From Dryomyza anilis (Eukaryota; Arthropoda; Insecta; Diptera; Dryomyzidae): DNA of 64,000 bases. The notes below the pieces were generated by a model, which had not been told where the DNA came from, ran no database searches, and was given only the letters and a program-made list of their open reading frames with translations. Where the stretch lies: the NCBI GenBank assembly GCA_951804985.1, contig OX638130.1, positions 126,679,593-126,743,592 of the forward strand, in the 5' to 3' direction. Shown here piece by piece: positions 11,580-23,360 of this stretch (position 1 is its first letter; every line of letters starts with the position of its first letter). Both the position numbers and the translations under genes were made by a program.

Positions 11580-13830
11580 CAAAATAATTAAAATAATAAA
11601 ATTAAATAATAATGAAAAAATAAAATGTAAGTAGTTAAAGAAATATGATATACAATAAAAAATAAAATATGAATAAAAATATAAAAAAAGTAAAAAATAA
11701 TAAAAATAATTAAAAGTATTAAAAAATAATACGAAATATTATAAAAGTAAAAAAAATAGTAAAAATAACAAAAAAATATAAAAAAAAGAATTTTAAAAAA
11801 ATAGTAAACAGTCAAAATTAATATGATAATAATAAAATGTAATACCAAATAATAACAAAAAAATAATATAAAATACAAAAAACTTATAACAAAATACTTA
11901 AAATATAAAATAATAAAAAAATAATAAAAAATAATAAAAAATAATAAAAAATAATAAAAAATAATAAAAAATAATGAAAAATAATAAAAATAATAAAAAA
12001 TATTAAAAAATAATAAAACATAAAAAAATAAAAATTATTATTACTGTTTTTTATATAATGAATGAAGAGATGTAATAAGAACATACTTAAAAATAATAAA
12101 AAATCATAAAAAGTAATAAAAAAATATATAAATAATAAAAAATAATAAAAAAATAAAAAATAATAAAAATAATGAAAAATAATAAAAAATAGTAAAAAAT
12201 AATAAAAAAATAAAAAATAATAAATAATAATAAAAAATAATAAAAAATAATAAAACATAATAAAACATAATAAAAAATAATAAAAAATAATAAAAAATAA
12301 AAAATAATAAAAAATAATAAAAAATAATAAAAAATAATAAAAAATAATAAAAAATAATAAAAAATAATAAAAAATAATAAAAAATAATAAAAAATAATAA
12401 AAAATAATAAAAAATAATAAAAAATAATAAAAAATAATAAAAAATAATTAAAAATAATTAAAAATAATAAAAAATAATAAAAAACAATAAAAAATAATAA
12501 AAAATAATAAAAAATAATAAAAAACAATATAAAATAATAACAAATAAAAAATAATAAAAAATAATAAGAAATAATTAAAAATAATAAAAATAATAAAAAA
12601 TTAATAAAAAATAATAAAAAATAATAACAAATAAATTAAAAATAAAAAATAATAAAAAATAATAAGAAATAATAAAAAATAATAATAATAATAAAAAAAA
12701 ATAAAAAATAATAAAAAATAATAAAAAATAATAAAAAATAATAAGAAATAATAAAAAAATAATAAAAAAATAATAAAAATTAATAAAAAATAATAAAAAA
12801 TAATTAAAAATGATGAAAAATAATGAAAAATAATAAAAATATTAAAAAATAATAAAAAATAATAAAAAATAATAAGAAATAATAAAAAATAATAAAAAAA
12901 TAATAAAAAATAATAAAAAATAATATAAAATAATTACAAATAATAAAAAATAATAAAAAATTATAAAAAATAATAAAAAATTATAAAAAATAATAAAAAA
13001 TTAAAAAAATATATAATAAAAAATATAAAAAAAATAATAAAAAAAAATATAAAATAATAAAAAAATAATAAAAAATATTAAAAAATAATAAAACATAAAA
13101 AATAAAAACACATTTTATTATTTCTGCTTTTTATATAATGAAATAAAATTAAGAGATGTAATAAGAACATACTTAAAAATAATAAAAAAATCATAAAAAG
13201 TAATAAATAATAAAAAATAATAAAATATAATAAAACATAATAAAAAATAATAAAAACACATTTTATTATTTCTGTTTTTTATATAATGAATTAAAATTAA
13301 AAGATGTGTTTTTATTACATACTTAACATACTTAGAAATAATAAAAAATCATAAAAAGTAATAAAAAATAATAAAAAATAATGAAAAATAATTAAAAATA
13401 ATTAAAAATATTAAAAAAATATAAAAATAATAAAAATATTAAAAAAATATAAAAATAATAAAAAATAATGAAATATAATAAAAAATAATTAAAATAATAA
13501 AAAATAATAAAAATAATAAAAAAAAATAATAAAAACAATAAAAACTAATAAAATAATAAATAAAGAAAATTATAAAAGTAAAGCAAAAAATTATGAAATA
13601 TAATAAGAAAATATAAAAATTATAAAAAAATAATACAAATATTGTTTTTTTTTATTACATTTTATTATTTCTTTTTTTATTAGTAAATTAGTAAACAAAT
13701 AAAAATGTAATAAAAACACTTTAAAATAATTAAAAAAATCATAAAAGTAATAAAAAACAAAAAAAAAAGATATAAAAAAACAACAATATAGAATTAAAGA
13801 AATATAAAAATTCAATAATGAAAAAGTGAG
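11580..13830. repeat. Large AAAATAATAA decamer repeat
   Basis: Over 2 kb built of AAAATAATAA units. At 12270-12530 the decamer repeats almost without error, and the flanks are diverged copies. A larger duplication is also visible: the interruption TTTATTATTTCTG(T/C)TTTTTATATAATGAA recurs near 12040, 13113 and 13261. Long open frames of Phe/Tyr/Ile/Leu on the minus strand are artefacts of the 10-base period. Confidence 0.95.
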
Positions 13831-14730
13831 CGACAATATATCAACGGGGAAACATTAATTTATCTGCTTTTCAGAAATACGACCCCGCACTCATTTACAA
13901 AAATTTCGTTTTTAAATAGATCTGATCAAAAATGATTTAAATTCCAAGAGAAAGAAATGAATTTTTTGAATTTTTTGATTTTTCTTAAAACCGCATAAAT
14001 GTCGAAAATATTTCAGACACAAAAATATTTATAATAAGTGGGAGATTAAAAAAAAAAAAATCTGGAAATTCGGAAAATGTCTGCAAAAAGGAATTTTTAA
14101 AATCTAATTTCCAAAAGCATCGAGTCATTTTACAGTAGAATGTGTTATAGTATAATTTTTGCAGAACGGTGTTATCAGAATACTAAAAAATAGTTATTTC
14201 CATTTAAATATATTTATAGTATAATATTATTTTTTTTAATAAAACATTATAAATTTATGAAACATAAAAAACCATCACTTGCTTGTTACATCAGCGCTTT
14301 ATTAATACGCTTAAGTAACTCCGTACATGGCCAACTTAAGGGTGACAAGTCAGAAAGCTGTGAAAAACAAATTCAAGAAAATAAAATAAATAGAAAAATA
14401 AACAATTTAAAGTCAATGTACAATAACTGAAAACCAAGACAACAAAAAGAAGAAAACAAAAATAAAGATGCGCAAGCGCGACATTTGAAAGTCATGCCTA
14501 ACACGGTATGACGATAATGATGATTTATATAACAGCAAAAATCAGCGTCAAAAATAAAGAATAAAAATAGATACAATAAAATGGAATGAAACAAAAATTA
14601 AAACATATTTAATTTAACTGTACCTATGGCAAATGACTGTTAAAACGACATGTAATAGGCTTTAATAGAGTTTGTCATGCGACGAATTGATTTTTGTTAT
14701 TTCTTTTTTAAAATTTACACTGAAACGTGT
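13831..14730. other. Intron DNA, nothing recognised
   Basis: AT-rich intronic DNA after the decamer repeat, before the GC-richer block at 14731. I see no gene or clear repeat. Confidence 0.35.
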
Positions 14731-15130
14731 TAAACAAGCGCTTAGAACTTCCGGCGACTGACAGACGTCTAACAAGCGGAAATAAATCCTGGCAGCCAAC
14801 GCAGGGACATGACTTTTGTTGATTATGCAAAGGCGGTATTTTTTATTGATTTTATTTTTTTTCTGTTTTTATTTTTCTTTTTTTTCTATATTTTTACTTT
14901 ATTGTTTCATTTTGTAATCAATTGATTTATTTTATATAAAGACGGCTTTGCATCAAAGCCCTGTAGGCGTCATTTGCTACGTGCTGTCAACGCTTTTGTG
15001 TGTTGAAAAATACGTTAAGATATAACAGTTTTAATATTGGCTAAGTCGGGCTTATAGAGCGCACAGCACGTGCTGCTGCACTTTGTAAGCCGCCTCTGCG
15101 AAAAGGCGGACAACGAACGGCCAACGCACT
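14731..15130. promoter_or_regulatory. GC-richer intronic block with palindromic E-box
   Basis: Short GC-richer islands in an otherwise AT-rich intron. One holds the 12-bp palindrome CAGCACGTGCTG at about 15065, a CACGTG E-box core, which is repeated in the intron at 51847. GCCGCC and AAGGCGG inverted words lie alongside at 15092-15110. It may be an enhancer, but that is inferred only from composition and the shared palindrome. Confidence 0.3.
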
Positions 15131-17140
15131 TTAAATAAATAATTGAATCATTTACATTTTTGTTTGTAAATTATTTAATTTATATTACAAAATATATAAT
15201 ATAATTTCAGTTTTGTTTAATTATTTATTAACAATTTTCTTTATTTAATTAAAAATTAGTCTATTTTTGATTTTTCAAAACAGCACCCACCTGTGTTTAC
15301 AATAAATGCTGCATTTAGTATATCAATTTTTATAGCTGTTTTTTAATTTTATATTTTTCTTTATGCTTTTGTGCATTTTTAATTTTTTTGTTTATAAAAA
15401 GTTTTTTGTTTCGTTCTATTTGGGCGGAAGTGCGTGTGCGCAGTGCTTAGCGCGGCGCCTACGCGTGGATGGGGCTTTATTTCAAACAGTGGTTTTCGCT
15501 TTTTAGCTGTTGCGTTGAACCGTTAAAGTGTTTTGTTTTTTTGTTGTATAAGGATTAAATATGCGTTTAACACATTATTTAAATAGTAGAAAAACTATGA
15601 GGTTGACAGTTAAAAAAAAGAAAACTGAAGAAATTAAAATTTAATAAAATTATAAATAATAAAAATATTAATAAATAAATTAATAAATAAAATAAATATA
15701 ATTAAAACGTGCATAAAAAATCAAAAAAATAAAAAAACTTAACTTACAAAAACCGTTAAAACCAATAAAACACAGTAAGTTCGTTGCTTAAGTCTTTCGT
15801 TTATTCTAAGAAAATCGAATTTTAATAAAAACTTAATAGAAAAAATTAATGCCTCGCAGCAATTAATTTTACAGCATATTAGACGCTAATGTCGCCAAAT
15901 TAATATTATTATAAATTATGCAAATGTCGCATAGAGCCAACAGCATTTCATGGTCAACTGAAGACAAACTCTTTGAGTATTTGAAGATATTGTTTATTTG
16001 AAAATTGAATGCGAACATTTGATTTATATCGCTGAACAATGTTTTGGCAATTTGGCCAAAATTCAATTGTTTGAAAATTGCGCAAAAGAAACCAGTTTGT
16101 TGAGCGGTTAAATGTACCAGAAAAAAAAACAAAATCAAAAACTAAAAAATTCAATTGTAGCAACAGAAAGCTATCGATAGACGGCATCCATCGACAATGC
16201 TGTCTCAATTTACAGGGAATAGACAAAAAAAAAAAAGAAATAATAAAATACAAGTCGGAAATGTTTTTGTACATTTTGTGATCTAGATAAGATTTTTGTT
16301 TCTTTTTTCTTGTACTATTATTTTTTTTATTGCAATTAAAGCCAACAAACCGTTTGGCCATCTGATAGCCAACAGAAGCCGCTGTCTTGGCTCATATTTA
16401 ATTTCTATAATTATTTTGTTGCAGTTTTTATTTTGAAAAGAATTTACATAGTAGGCTCTCTGCTCTGCCTGGTTACTGTTGCTTGGATTGCTGCAACATG
16501 GTCTATTGTTGCTATTGCATGTTGCTGTTATGTTTGTCGTTTAAATCTATTATTTTGTTCTGTTTTCTTTTATTTTAAATTTAATTAAATGTGATCGGAC
16601 TCTACTTAATGCTTGCTTTGTAACTCAATTCCACGCCTTTCACTGTATGCGCTGATTTTTTTGTTGTGGTTTAAGTTGGCAACTCTGTGCGGTAATCGGG
16701 AAATGCAGCTATTGTTTTAAATATATAAAACAAATAAAATAATATAAATAAAAAATAATAAAAAAAGTATAGAAAAATAAAAATAAATAAAACAAAAAAT
16801 TATAAATGTGAAGATTTAAAAAAAAGTAATTTTAAATATTTAGAAAACTAAAAACAGAAAATTACCATTCAAATAAAATAAAAAGATATAAAAATAATAA
16901 TTATTATTAAAACAAACACGTTTAAAATTTGTATATGAACATTTGTTTATACAAATTTTAAATTCAATCGACAAATCAAGAATTATTCACTTAATAAATC
17001 ATAAAATCAAGAAATTAATAAATAAATTAAAATCAATAAAAAAAATGAGTGAATAAATCAAATAATAAAGAAATCAGAAATCAATCAATAAATCACTTAA
17101 TCAATAAATTAATAAATCAATAAATCAATTAATTAATAAA
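15131..17140. other. Intron DNA with one copy of the dispersed GTTCGTT motif
   Basis: AT-rich DNA. GTTCGTTGCTTAAGTCTTT is at about 15780. Chance open frames around 15869-16361 overlap on both strands and are not supported as genes. Confidence 0.4.
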
Positions 17141-17445
17141 TCTATAAATCTATAAATCAATAAATCAATAAATCAATAAATCAATAAATCAATAAATCAA
17201 TAAATCAATAAATCAATAAATCAATAAATCAATAAATCAATAAATCAATAAATCAATAAATCAATAAATCAATAAATCAATAAATCAATAAATCAATAAA
17301 TCAATAAATCAATAAATCAATAAATCAATAAATCAATAAATCAATAAATCAATAAATCAATAAATCAATAAATCAATAAATCAATAAATCAATAAATCAA
17401 TAAATCAATATATCAATAAATCAATAAATCAATAAACCAATAGAT
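17141..17445. repeat. 8-bp satellite (AATAAATC)n
   Basis: A near-perfect tandem array of AATAAATC, about 35 units, decays at both ends into variants (AATTAATA, CTATAAAT, AATAAACC). It is a simple satellite in ec intron 1. Confidence 0.95.
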
Positions 17446-18479
17446 CAATAAATCTGTAAATCTAAAATTTCAAAATTAATAATTAATATTGTTTATTAAT
17501 ACAAAAACTGTATAAAAAACTTTTCAATAATAAACATTTTCAAAATTAAAAAAAATAATATGGAAAAAAAATAAAATAGACAAAAATAAAATAGAAAAAT
17601 TAACCAAATTTTATTAAAAACTCGTTTTTAATATTTACGCTTTAATGTTTTAAAAATTATTTCATGTTTTTTTTAAAATGAGATTAATCTTTTAGTGGAC
17701 TACGAAGTTAGCTTTCAAATGAAATTAACTTTAAATCATCGTTAATAAAGTATCGAATATATAACTTTTTCACAAATATTTATTGCATATTTTTTAAATT
17801 TATTTGGTTTGTTTTACTTCAACAACGACGAAATATGTTACTAAGTCAAACAAAAAATATTTAAACAAATGTGAGCTAATACTTGGCGAGCTCTAAAAAC
17901 CTTGACAAGCCTTTAAGGCGAAATGCAGCACCATTTATTAGCGGTTTTTGAGTTTATTTTCAATTTTAAACATTTGTCTTGATTATTGTGTGTGACTTTT
18001 ACTTCTGTGCACCTAATTAGCTGAAGTGGGATTTTGCTAATTTCACTAATTTTGTTTAATTTATGAATTGCTTTTGACTTTATTTGGGTTGTTAGAACAA
18101 CAGCTGCTTTAAGAACTACAATAAAAACAAGTTTTACAATATGAGTAAGATGTGTGGAATGTTATTAAATAAATGAAATGACATTCAAATAAAATGTATG
18201 TAATAACAAAACAAAAAAATAATAATGAAAATATAATATATTATATATATAATATATAAACTATTTATAGCTAACATTATTACATTAAAAAACTGACTTG
18301 TTTGTCATGTTTTATTCAAATTAAAAATCTTTTTCTATCATACAAAAATATTGAAAATAAAAAAAATATTTATTAATGCATTTTTCTGTCGCATTCACTT
18401 TACAACAATTAGCCATATATTAATATTTTGCGATAATCGCAGCTACTCAGCTACGAAGGCTGCCAATAAAACATAAGAA
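17446..18479. other. Intron DNA, nothing recognised
   Basis: AT-rich intronic DNA with a short AT palindrome near 18233-18258. No gene or clear repeat beyond that. Confidence 0.35.
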
Positions 18480-18803
18480 ATCAAATTCACGTTCGTTGCC
18501 TGAGTCTTTTGTTGCCGAGTGTACGAGTATCAGTTTGAGCAAAGCACTGAAATATTTGAAATATTTTTGCTTAGCTTAAACACGTGCAGAAACTTTTAAT
18601 GTTAGTTAAAGCTTTCATTGCAAATAGTTGATTTAATTAGTAAATTATTTAAAGCGCAAGCAAAAAGCAACAAAGAAAGTTTAGCACCCACTATTTATGT
18701 ATACTAAGAAAAAAAACCTTTCGCCGAAAAAACTTCAAACCAAAAATATAACAACAAAATAAACTTAAAACTGGTTCACATGCAGTTCAATGTTTGAAAA
18801 AGG
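18480..18803 (+). other. Candidate non-coding 5' exon of ec
   Basis: An initiator-like TCAGTTTG (A at 18532) lies just downstream of a copy of the GTTCGTTGC motif (18493). It leads through an A-rich leader-like stretch to AAAAAG followed by donor GTAAGG at 18803. Spliced to the exon at 20006 it would give another 5' end. There is no DPE at +28 and no TATA box, so this is weak. Confidence 0.2.
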
Positions 18804-20005
18804 TAAGGCGTCTTTAAAGCACTTTAATGCGTACTTGGCGTCATAGTAAAGGGCCATAGGAGCGGAGCGAAAAATAAAAACAAAAAACAAAAATACAATA
18901 CAACAAAACTATCGTGCCACAAAAAGTATAGTACAACAACAATTACTATGTCCTCAACAAACCAGTAGAAACAACATAGAGCTCGCTTCAAAGTGCCCAC
19001 AGCTGCGTTCAAATTAAAGCTAAATCTTGTAGGGAAAAAAATTCAAATCGCAACCACAAAATGGTGGCTCATGCTAAAGCCGAAAAACCTCCATAAAACG
19101 TAAAACCCAACGAAGAGATTTGTGCTTAAATTTCACCAACAAACTTTGGAGCTCAAAACGCAAGACTCAATGTTGTGGCTTCAATTTCTGTTTGAACAAC
19201 ACAAGAAACAAGCACAAAAGCAAAAAGTCGCTGGCAACAAAAATCAAAATTCAACAAAAGTCCAGCGAAAACAAAAACGTGAAAAAAAAAACGGTTGGGT
19301 TTATTCCATTGTAGGCCCCACACGAGTTGCCAAGAAAACGCGCAACAACGTTGGTTTTTAACAATGTGTTGACTTCTGGTTGAAGACTGGGCTGGGGAAG
19401 ACTGGCTGAGGAAACAGTTGCTGTGTCTATTGGGAACAGCAGCGGCAGCAAATATTTCTTCTCCCGCACAGAGTTCTCCTCTAATGTTCGCTGCAAGACA
19501 GTCACCAGTAAAGCTTTTTCGTGCCAACAACATGGGTCGCCGTTCGAGCCAATTCAGACGGCTCGAACCACAGACAGACCGACAGCTAGTTAGAGAGACA
19601 GCAACCAGTTTATGTGGCGCAGCAAATGTTGCTGCAGCCTCAATTGAGACGCGTTGTGTATACACAAAGTTGAAACGAGTTTCTTGTGTTGCTCGAAATA
19701 AAGTGGCGTAGGTTCTCTTTATGGCTTATTTTCTAAAGAAACATTAAACAAAATGGCCGACTGACTAAAGCAAAAGGCGAACATAATATAGAAGAACAAA
19801 TAAAATATAAAAAACATAGAAACACGTTTTGTTGTCGTAGTGTACAGAACGTGTTACGAATACATATTATCATTTTTTTTATTTATATTTACTGTGCTCT
19901 TTAAACTGTGCCTTTTTCTTATTTATTAGTATTTTTTTATTGTATTTTGTTTTATCTTATTTGACTTGTTTTTAATATTTGTTTTTTTGTTTGCACTCTT
20001 TGCAG
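18804..20005. other. Distal part of ec intron 1 with a GC-richer block
   Basis: A GC-richer block at 19380-19720 has overlapping open frames on both strands (up to 170 codons) with no recognisable product. The intron ends in a T-rich tract and TTTGCAG, the acceptor at 20005. No USP Cys-box codons were found here. Confidence 0.4.
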
Positions 20006-20098
20006 GTCTTATGGCACTTGGACGCTTTTCGACGTTCTTTTCGTTCGCTTAATCAGCATGTTTGCAGCGGCCAAGACTGTATTTTTTGCGCTTTGAAG
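20006..20098 (+). CDS. ec: echinus USP-domain exon (VLWHLD segment)
   Basis: A 93-nt exon of 31 codons encodes [13 protein letters not shown] followed by the QDCIFCALK end. It matches the segment directly after the Cys box in USP53/USP54 proteins, where the same VLWHLD and CIFCALK words are found. Flanked by TTTGCAG and donor GTGAGT, phase 0 at both ends. It is short enough that only the family pattern identifies it. The residues before it in family members (the catalytic Cys motif) must come from an upstream exon that is not visible here. It begins 153 codons' worth of long-form USP sequence that continues at 49882. Confidence 0.93.
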
Positions 20099-20639
20099 GT
20101 GAGTTTTTCTTTTTACGAATTTTTATATTTTTTATATAGCTATGAAAAATATATTTTTTTTAATAAAAAAATTTTAAGATTTGCATTGGAATGGTTTTTG
20201 TCATGACAACAGCTAAAAGTATGCTTTGAAAAATTATTTTATGGATAACTCGAAATGTGTTGCTTTATAAAATATTGTCAATGCATATTTTTGGGCAGCA
20301 CCTTTCAGTGTTTAAATTGTTGACTGCGCAGCAAACATTGCAATGCATAAAAGTATGCAATATATTTTACTTTAGTTCTAAGAAATGCATTGCTAATGAC
20401 GACATAAACGTTTTAGGTATAACAATTGAATGCTGCATACTTTTGGGATTCAAGTATTTAGATTTTATATAATATAAAAAATTAACTCTTGCGATCTAGT
20501 TAGAATTTAAACAAATAAATAAATTTGTATCATCTAATCAGAAACAAATTTAACTGAGGATTAAGAAAATAAAATAAATACTTCAAAATTTGAAGTTTAA
20601 GTTTTTTCTAAAACTCAAAATAAAAAACATAGAATATAA
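20099..20639. other. Start of the 29-kb ec intron
   Basis: AT-rich intronic DNA with small chance frames. No feature recognised. Confidence 0.4.
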
Positions 20640-21870
20640 TTTAATTTTTAATGAACAATTTAATTTTAGTGAAAAATTGAATTTTTAGTGAAAATTTGAA
20701 TTTTGAATGAAAATTTGAATTTTTTAGTGAAAAATTGAATTTTTAGTGAAAAATTGAATTTTTAGTGAAAAATTGAATTTTTAGTGAAAAATTGAATTTT
20801 TAGTAAAAAATTGAATTTTTAGTGAAAAATTGAATTTTTAGTGAAAAATTGAATATTTGGTGAAAAATTGAATTTTTAATGAAAAATTGAATTTTTAGTG
20901 AAAAATTGAATTTTTTGTGAAAAATTGAATTTTTTAGTGAAAAATTGAATTTTTAGTGAATATTTGAATTTTTACTTAAAAATTGATTTTTAGTGAAAAA
21001 TTGCATTTTTAGTGAAAAATTGAATTTTTAGTGAAAATTTAATTTTTAGTAAAAATTTAATTTTATGGAAAAAAATAATTTTTAGTGATAAATTTAATTT
21101 GTTGTGAAAAATTTTAATTTTTAGTGAAAAATTCTCTAAAAAGTGAATATTTGAATTTTTAGTGAACAATTGATTTTTTAGTGAAAAATTGAATTTTTAG
21201 TGAAAAATTGAATTTTTACTTAAAAATAGATTTTTAGTGAAAAATTGAATTTTTAGTGAATATTTGAATTTTTAGTGAACAATTGATTTTTTAGTGAAAA
21301 ATTGAATTTTTAGTGAACAATTGATTTTTTAGTGAAAAATTGAATTTTTAGTGAACAATTAATTTTTTAGTGAAAAATTGAATTTTTAGTGAAAAATTGA
21401 TTTTTTAGTGAAAAATTGAATTTTTAGTGAAAAATTGATTTTTTAGTGAAAAATTGAATTTTTAGTGAAAAATTGAATTTTTAGTGAAAAATTGAATTTT
21501 TAGTGAAAAATTGAATTTTTAGTGAAAAATTGAATTTTTTGTGAAAAATTGAATTTTTTGTGAAAAATTGAATTTTTTGTGAAAAATTGAATTTTTTGTG
21601 AAAAATTGAATTTTTTGTGAAAAATTGAATTTTTTGTGAAAAATTGAATTTTAAGTGAAAAATTGAATTTTAAGTGAAAAATTGAATTTTAAGTGAAAAA
21701 TTGAATTTTTAGTGAATATTTGAATTTTTAGTAAAAATCTTTTTTTTTTGTGATAAATAAAATTTTGTGTGAAACATTAGATTTTAGTTAATAATTGAAT
21801 TTTTAGTGAAAAATATTTTTTTAAATTGAAAAATTGAATTTGTCAAAAATGTAGTTTTTAATTATAATTT
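20640..21870. repeat. 19-bp AT minisatellite, copy block 2
   Basis: Some 60 tandem copies of GAAAAATTGAATTTTTAGT, with runs of nearly identical units at 20725-20900 and 21440-21710, plus local variants that change as blocks (TTTTTTGTG at 21530-21640, TTTTAAGTG at 21650-21700). Block-wise variants indicate local amplification. The same unit forms the older block at 960-2035. Confidence 0.95.
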
Positions 21871-23360
21871 AAATTTATGGTTAAAAATTGAAAACATTAA
21901 CTTAATTTTGTAATCAATACTTAGTTCGAATCTTAACTAATAACGAAAAGTTTTATTTAGAGTAAAGTATTAAATTTTAAGTAAAAACATCAAATCACTC
22001 GCCACAAAAATTGTTAAATCAAATAATAAACACACCTTATCATGTGTGCTGCAGATGCTGCCGCACATTTAATTTTAATAAACTCATTAAATCATAGGCT
22101 AACTGCTGCTGCTTAGAACAAGGAAAACCCGCCGGTCGCCGACTGCTGGTAGTGGGAAATTTTTGAGTTGCAACTAGTGCTGCGCAGCACTTTTACTTCT
22201 GCTGAGACAGAGATTCCCACAAGTTGAGGAAAATTTTAATTACAGAGGACTGAGGCCAGCGGCAACACTAGCAATTACAAGTACAATTTTATTACAAGTG
22301 CGTGTTTTTTCTTTGTTTTTGTTTTTGCACCGTTTACTACGTGCCGCACACTTGATGCGTGCGTTTTCTGAAAAGAATGAAAAAAAAACCAACAAACAAC
22401 AGGCAATTTTATTACTGCTTATATTTATTAGTTTATTCTAAAAATGCACTGCATCATAATGAAAATATTAACGAACATATTCCCACACCTCGCACAAGGG
22501 AAAAACACACATATGAATCGCTGCTGAAATGTTGCACCTAATACTGCATTGAGTGCTGCCAGGTTTTTCTATTTTTATTGCCCAAAATGCTTTTGTTTTA
22601 TCAACGCATTGTTGGCCCATTCGAGGATGCTGGATTTATTAAGGCTCGCTTGTCAAATGGAGCAGCTGAGCAGAGAGAGAGATTAATAGTCCTAACTGAT
22701 CAAAACAATAGCTTGACCTTTTTGGCGCACAATTTGTTGCTGACATTTGCAGCATTTTACTGCAGTTACTATTATTTTTATAAACACTATGTGCAACGAT
22801 TTGCAACATCTTCAAATTGAAGTCACGTTTCAGTTGTGCAACTAATAAAAGCTATTGGCAATATTAGCCACAAAGATTTAAATATTTAATATTAAACAAA
22901 CAAAATGTTTACAAACTAAGTAATTTAGTTATTAGGCTGTTGAGATTTTGTAAATTTAAAATTAAATTACAAGAATTAGGCTGCGCTTGATACTGAAAAT
23001 TAAATACTCAAATGTTGGCCTTTTTGAAGACCAAAATTCGATGATTTTTTACGCATAACTCGAGAACTATGATAGCTATTTTTAAAATCGATATCATTAC
23101 TTGTTGCATTGCCTTTTATGCATATTTTAGATTTAATAATTTTAAATTTGACTTTACATCGAACGCCTACCAATCAAATGTACAACTTAAAATAAGTTTT
23201 TTTTTTTGTGTTTTCATCGAAAATTCTTAAAAAAGAACATCTAGTAAAAAAACTAAAAACGCCATTATTTTTAGAGTGTCAAAATCCATAAGATTTGAGA
23301 ACTTTAAATTTAGTTCTACTTTAAAAATTACAGAAAATGATAACTCCTTTGCTTGGTTAC
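21871..23360. other. Intron DNA, GC-richer patch at 22040-22370
   Basis: The patch contains GCTGCTGCTT and CGCCGGTCGCCGACTGCTGG words but no spliceable open segment with recognisable sequence. Chance ORFs at 22359-22541 and 22578-22820 have no family resemblance. Confidence 0.35.

Noticed and set aside
11588..12527. Long Phe/Tyr/Ile/Leu open frames on the minus strand
   Set aside because: A 10-bp A/T repeat without stops in that frame produces them mechanically.
16025..16085. FGQNS-like codons near 16050 as the missing Cys-box exon
   Set aside because: The frame stops at once, there is no Cys-Phe-Leu-Asn, and no donor follows.
19153..19711. 170-codon minus-strand and 97-codon plus-strand ORFs
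   Set aside because: They overlap each other, are low in complexity and have no family resemblance; the block may be regulatory.
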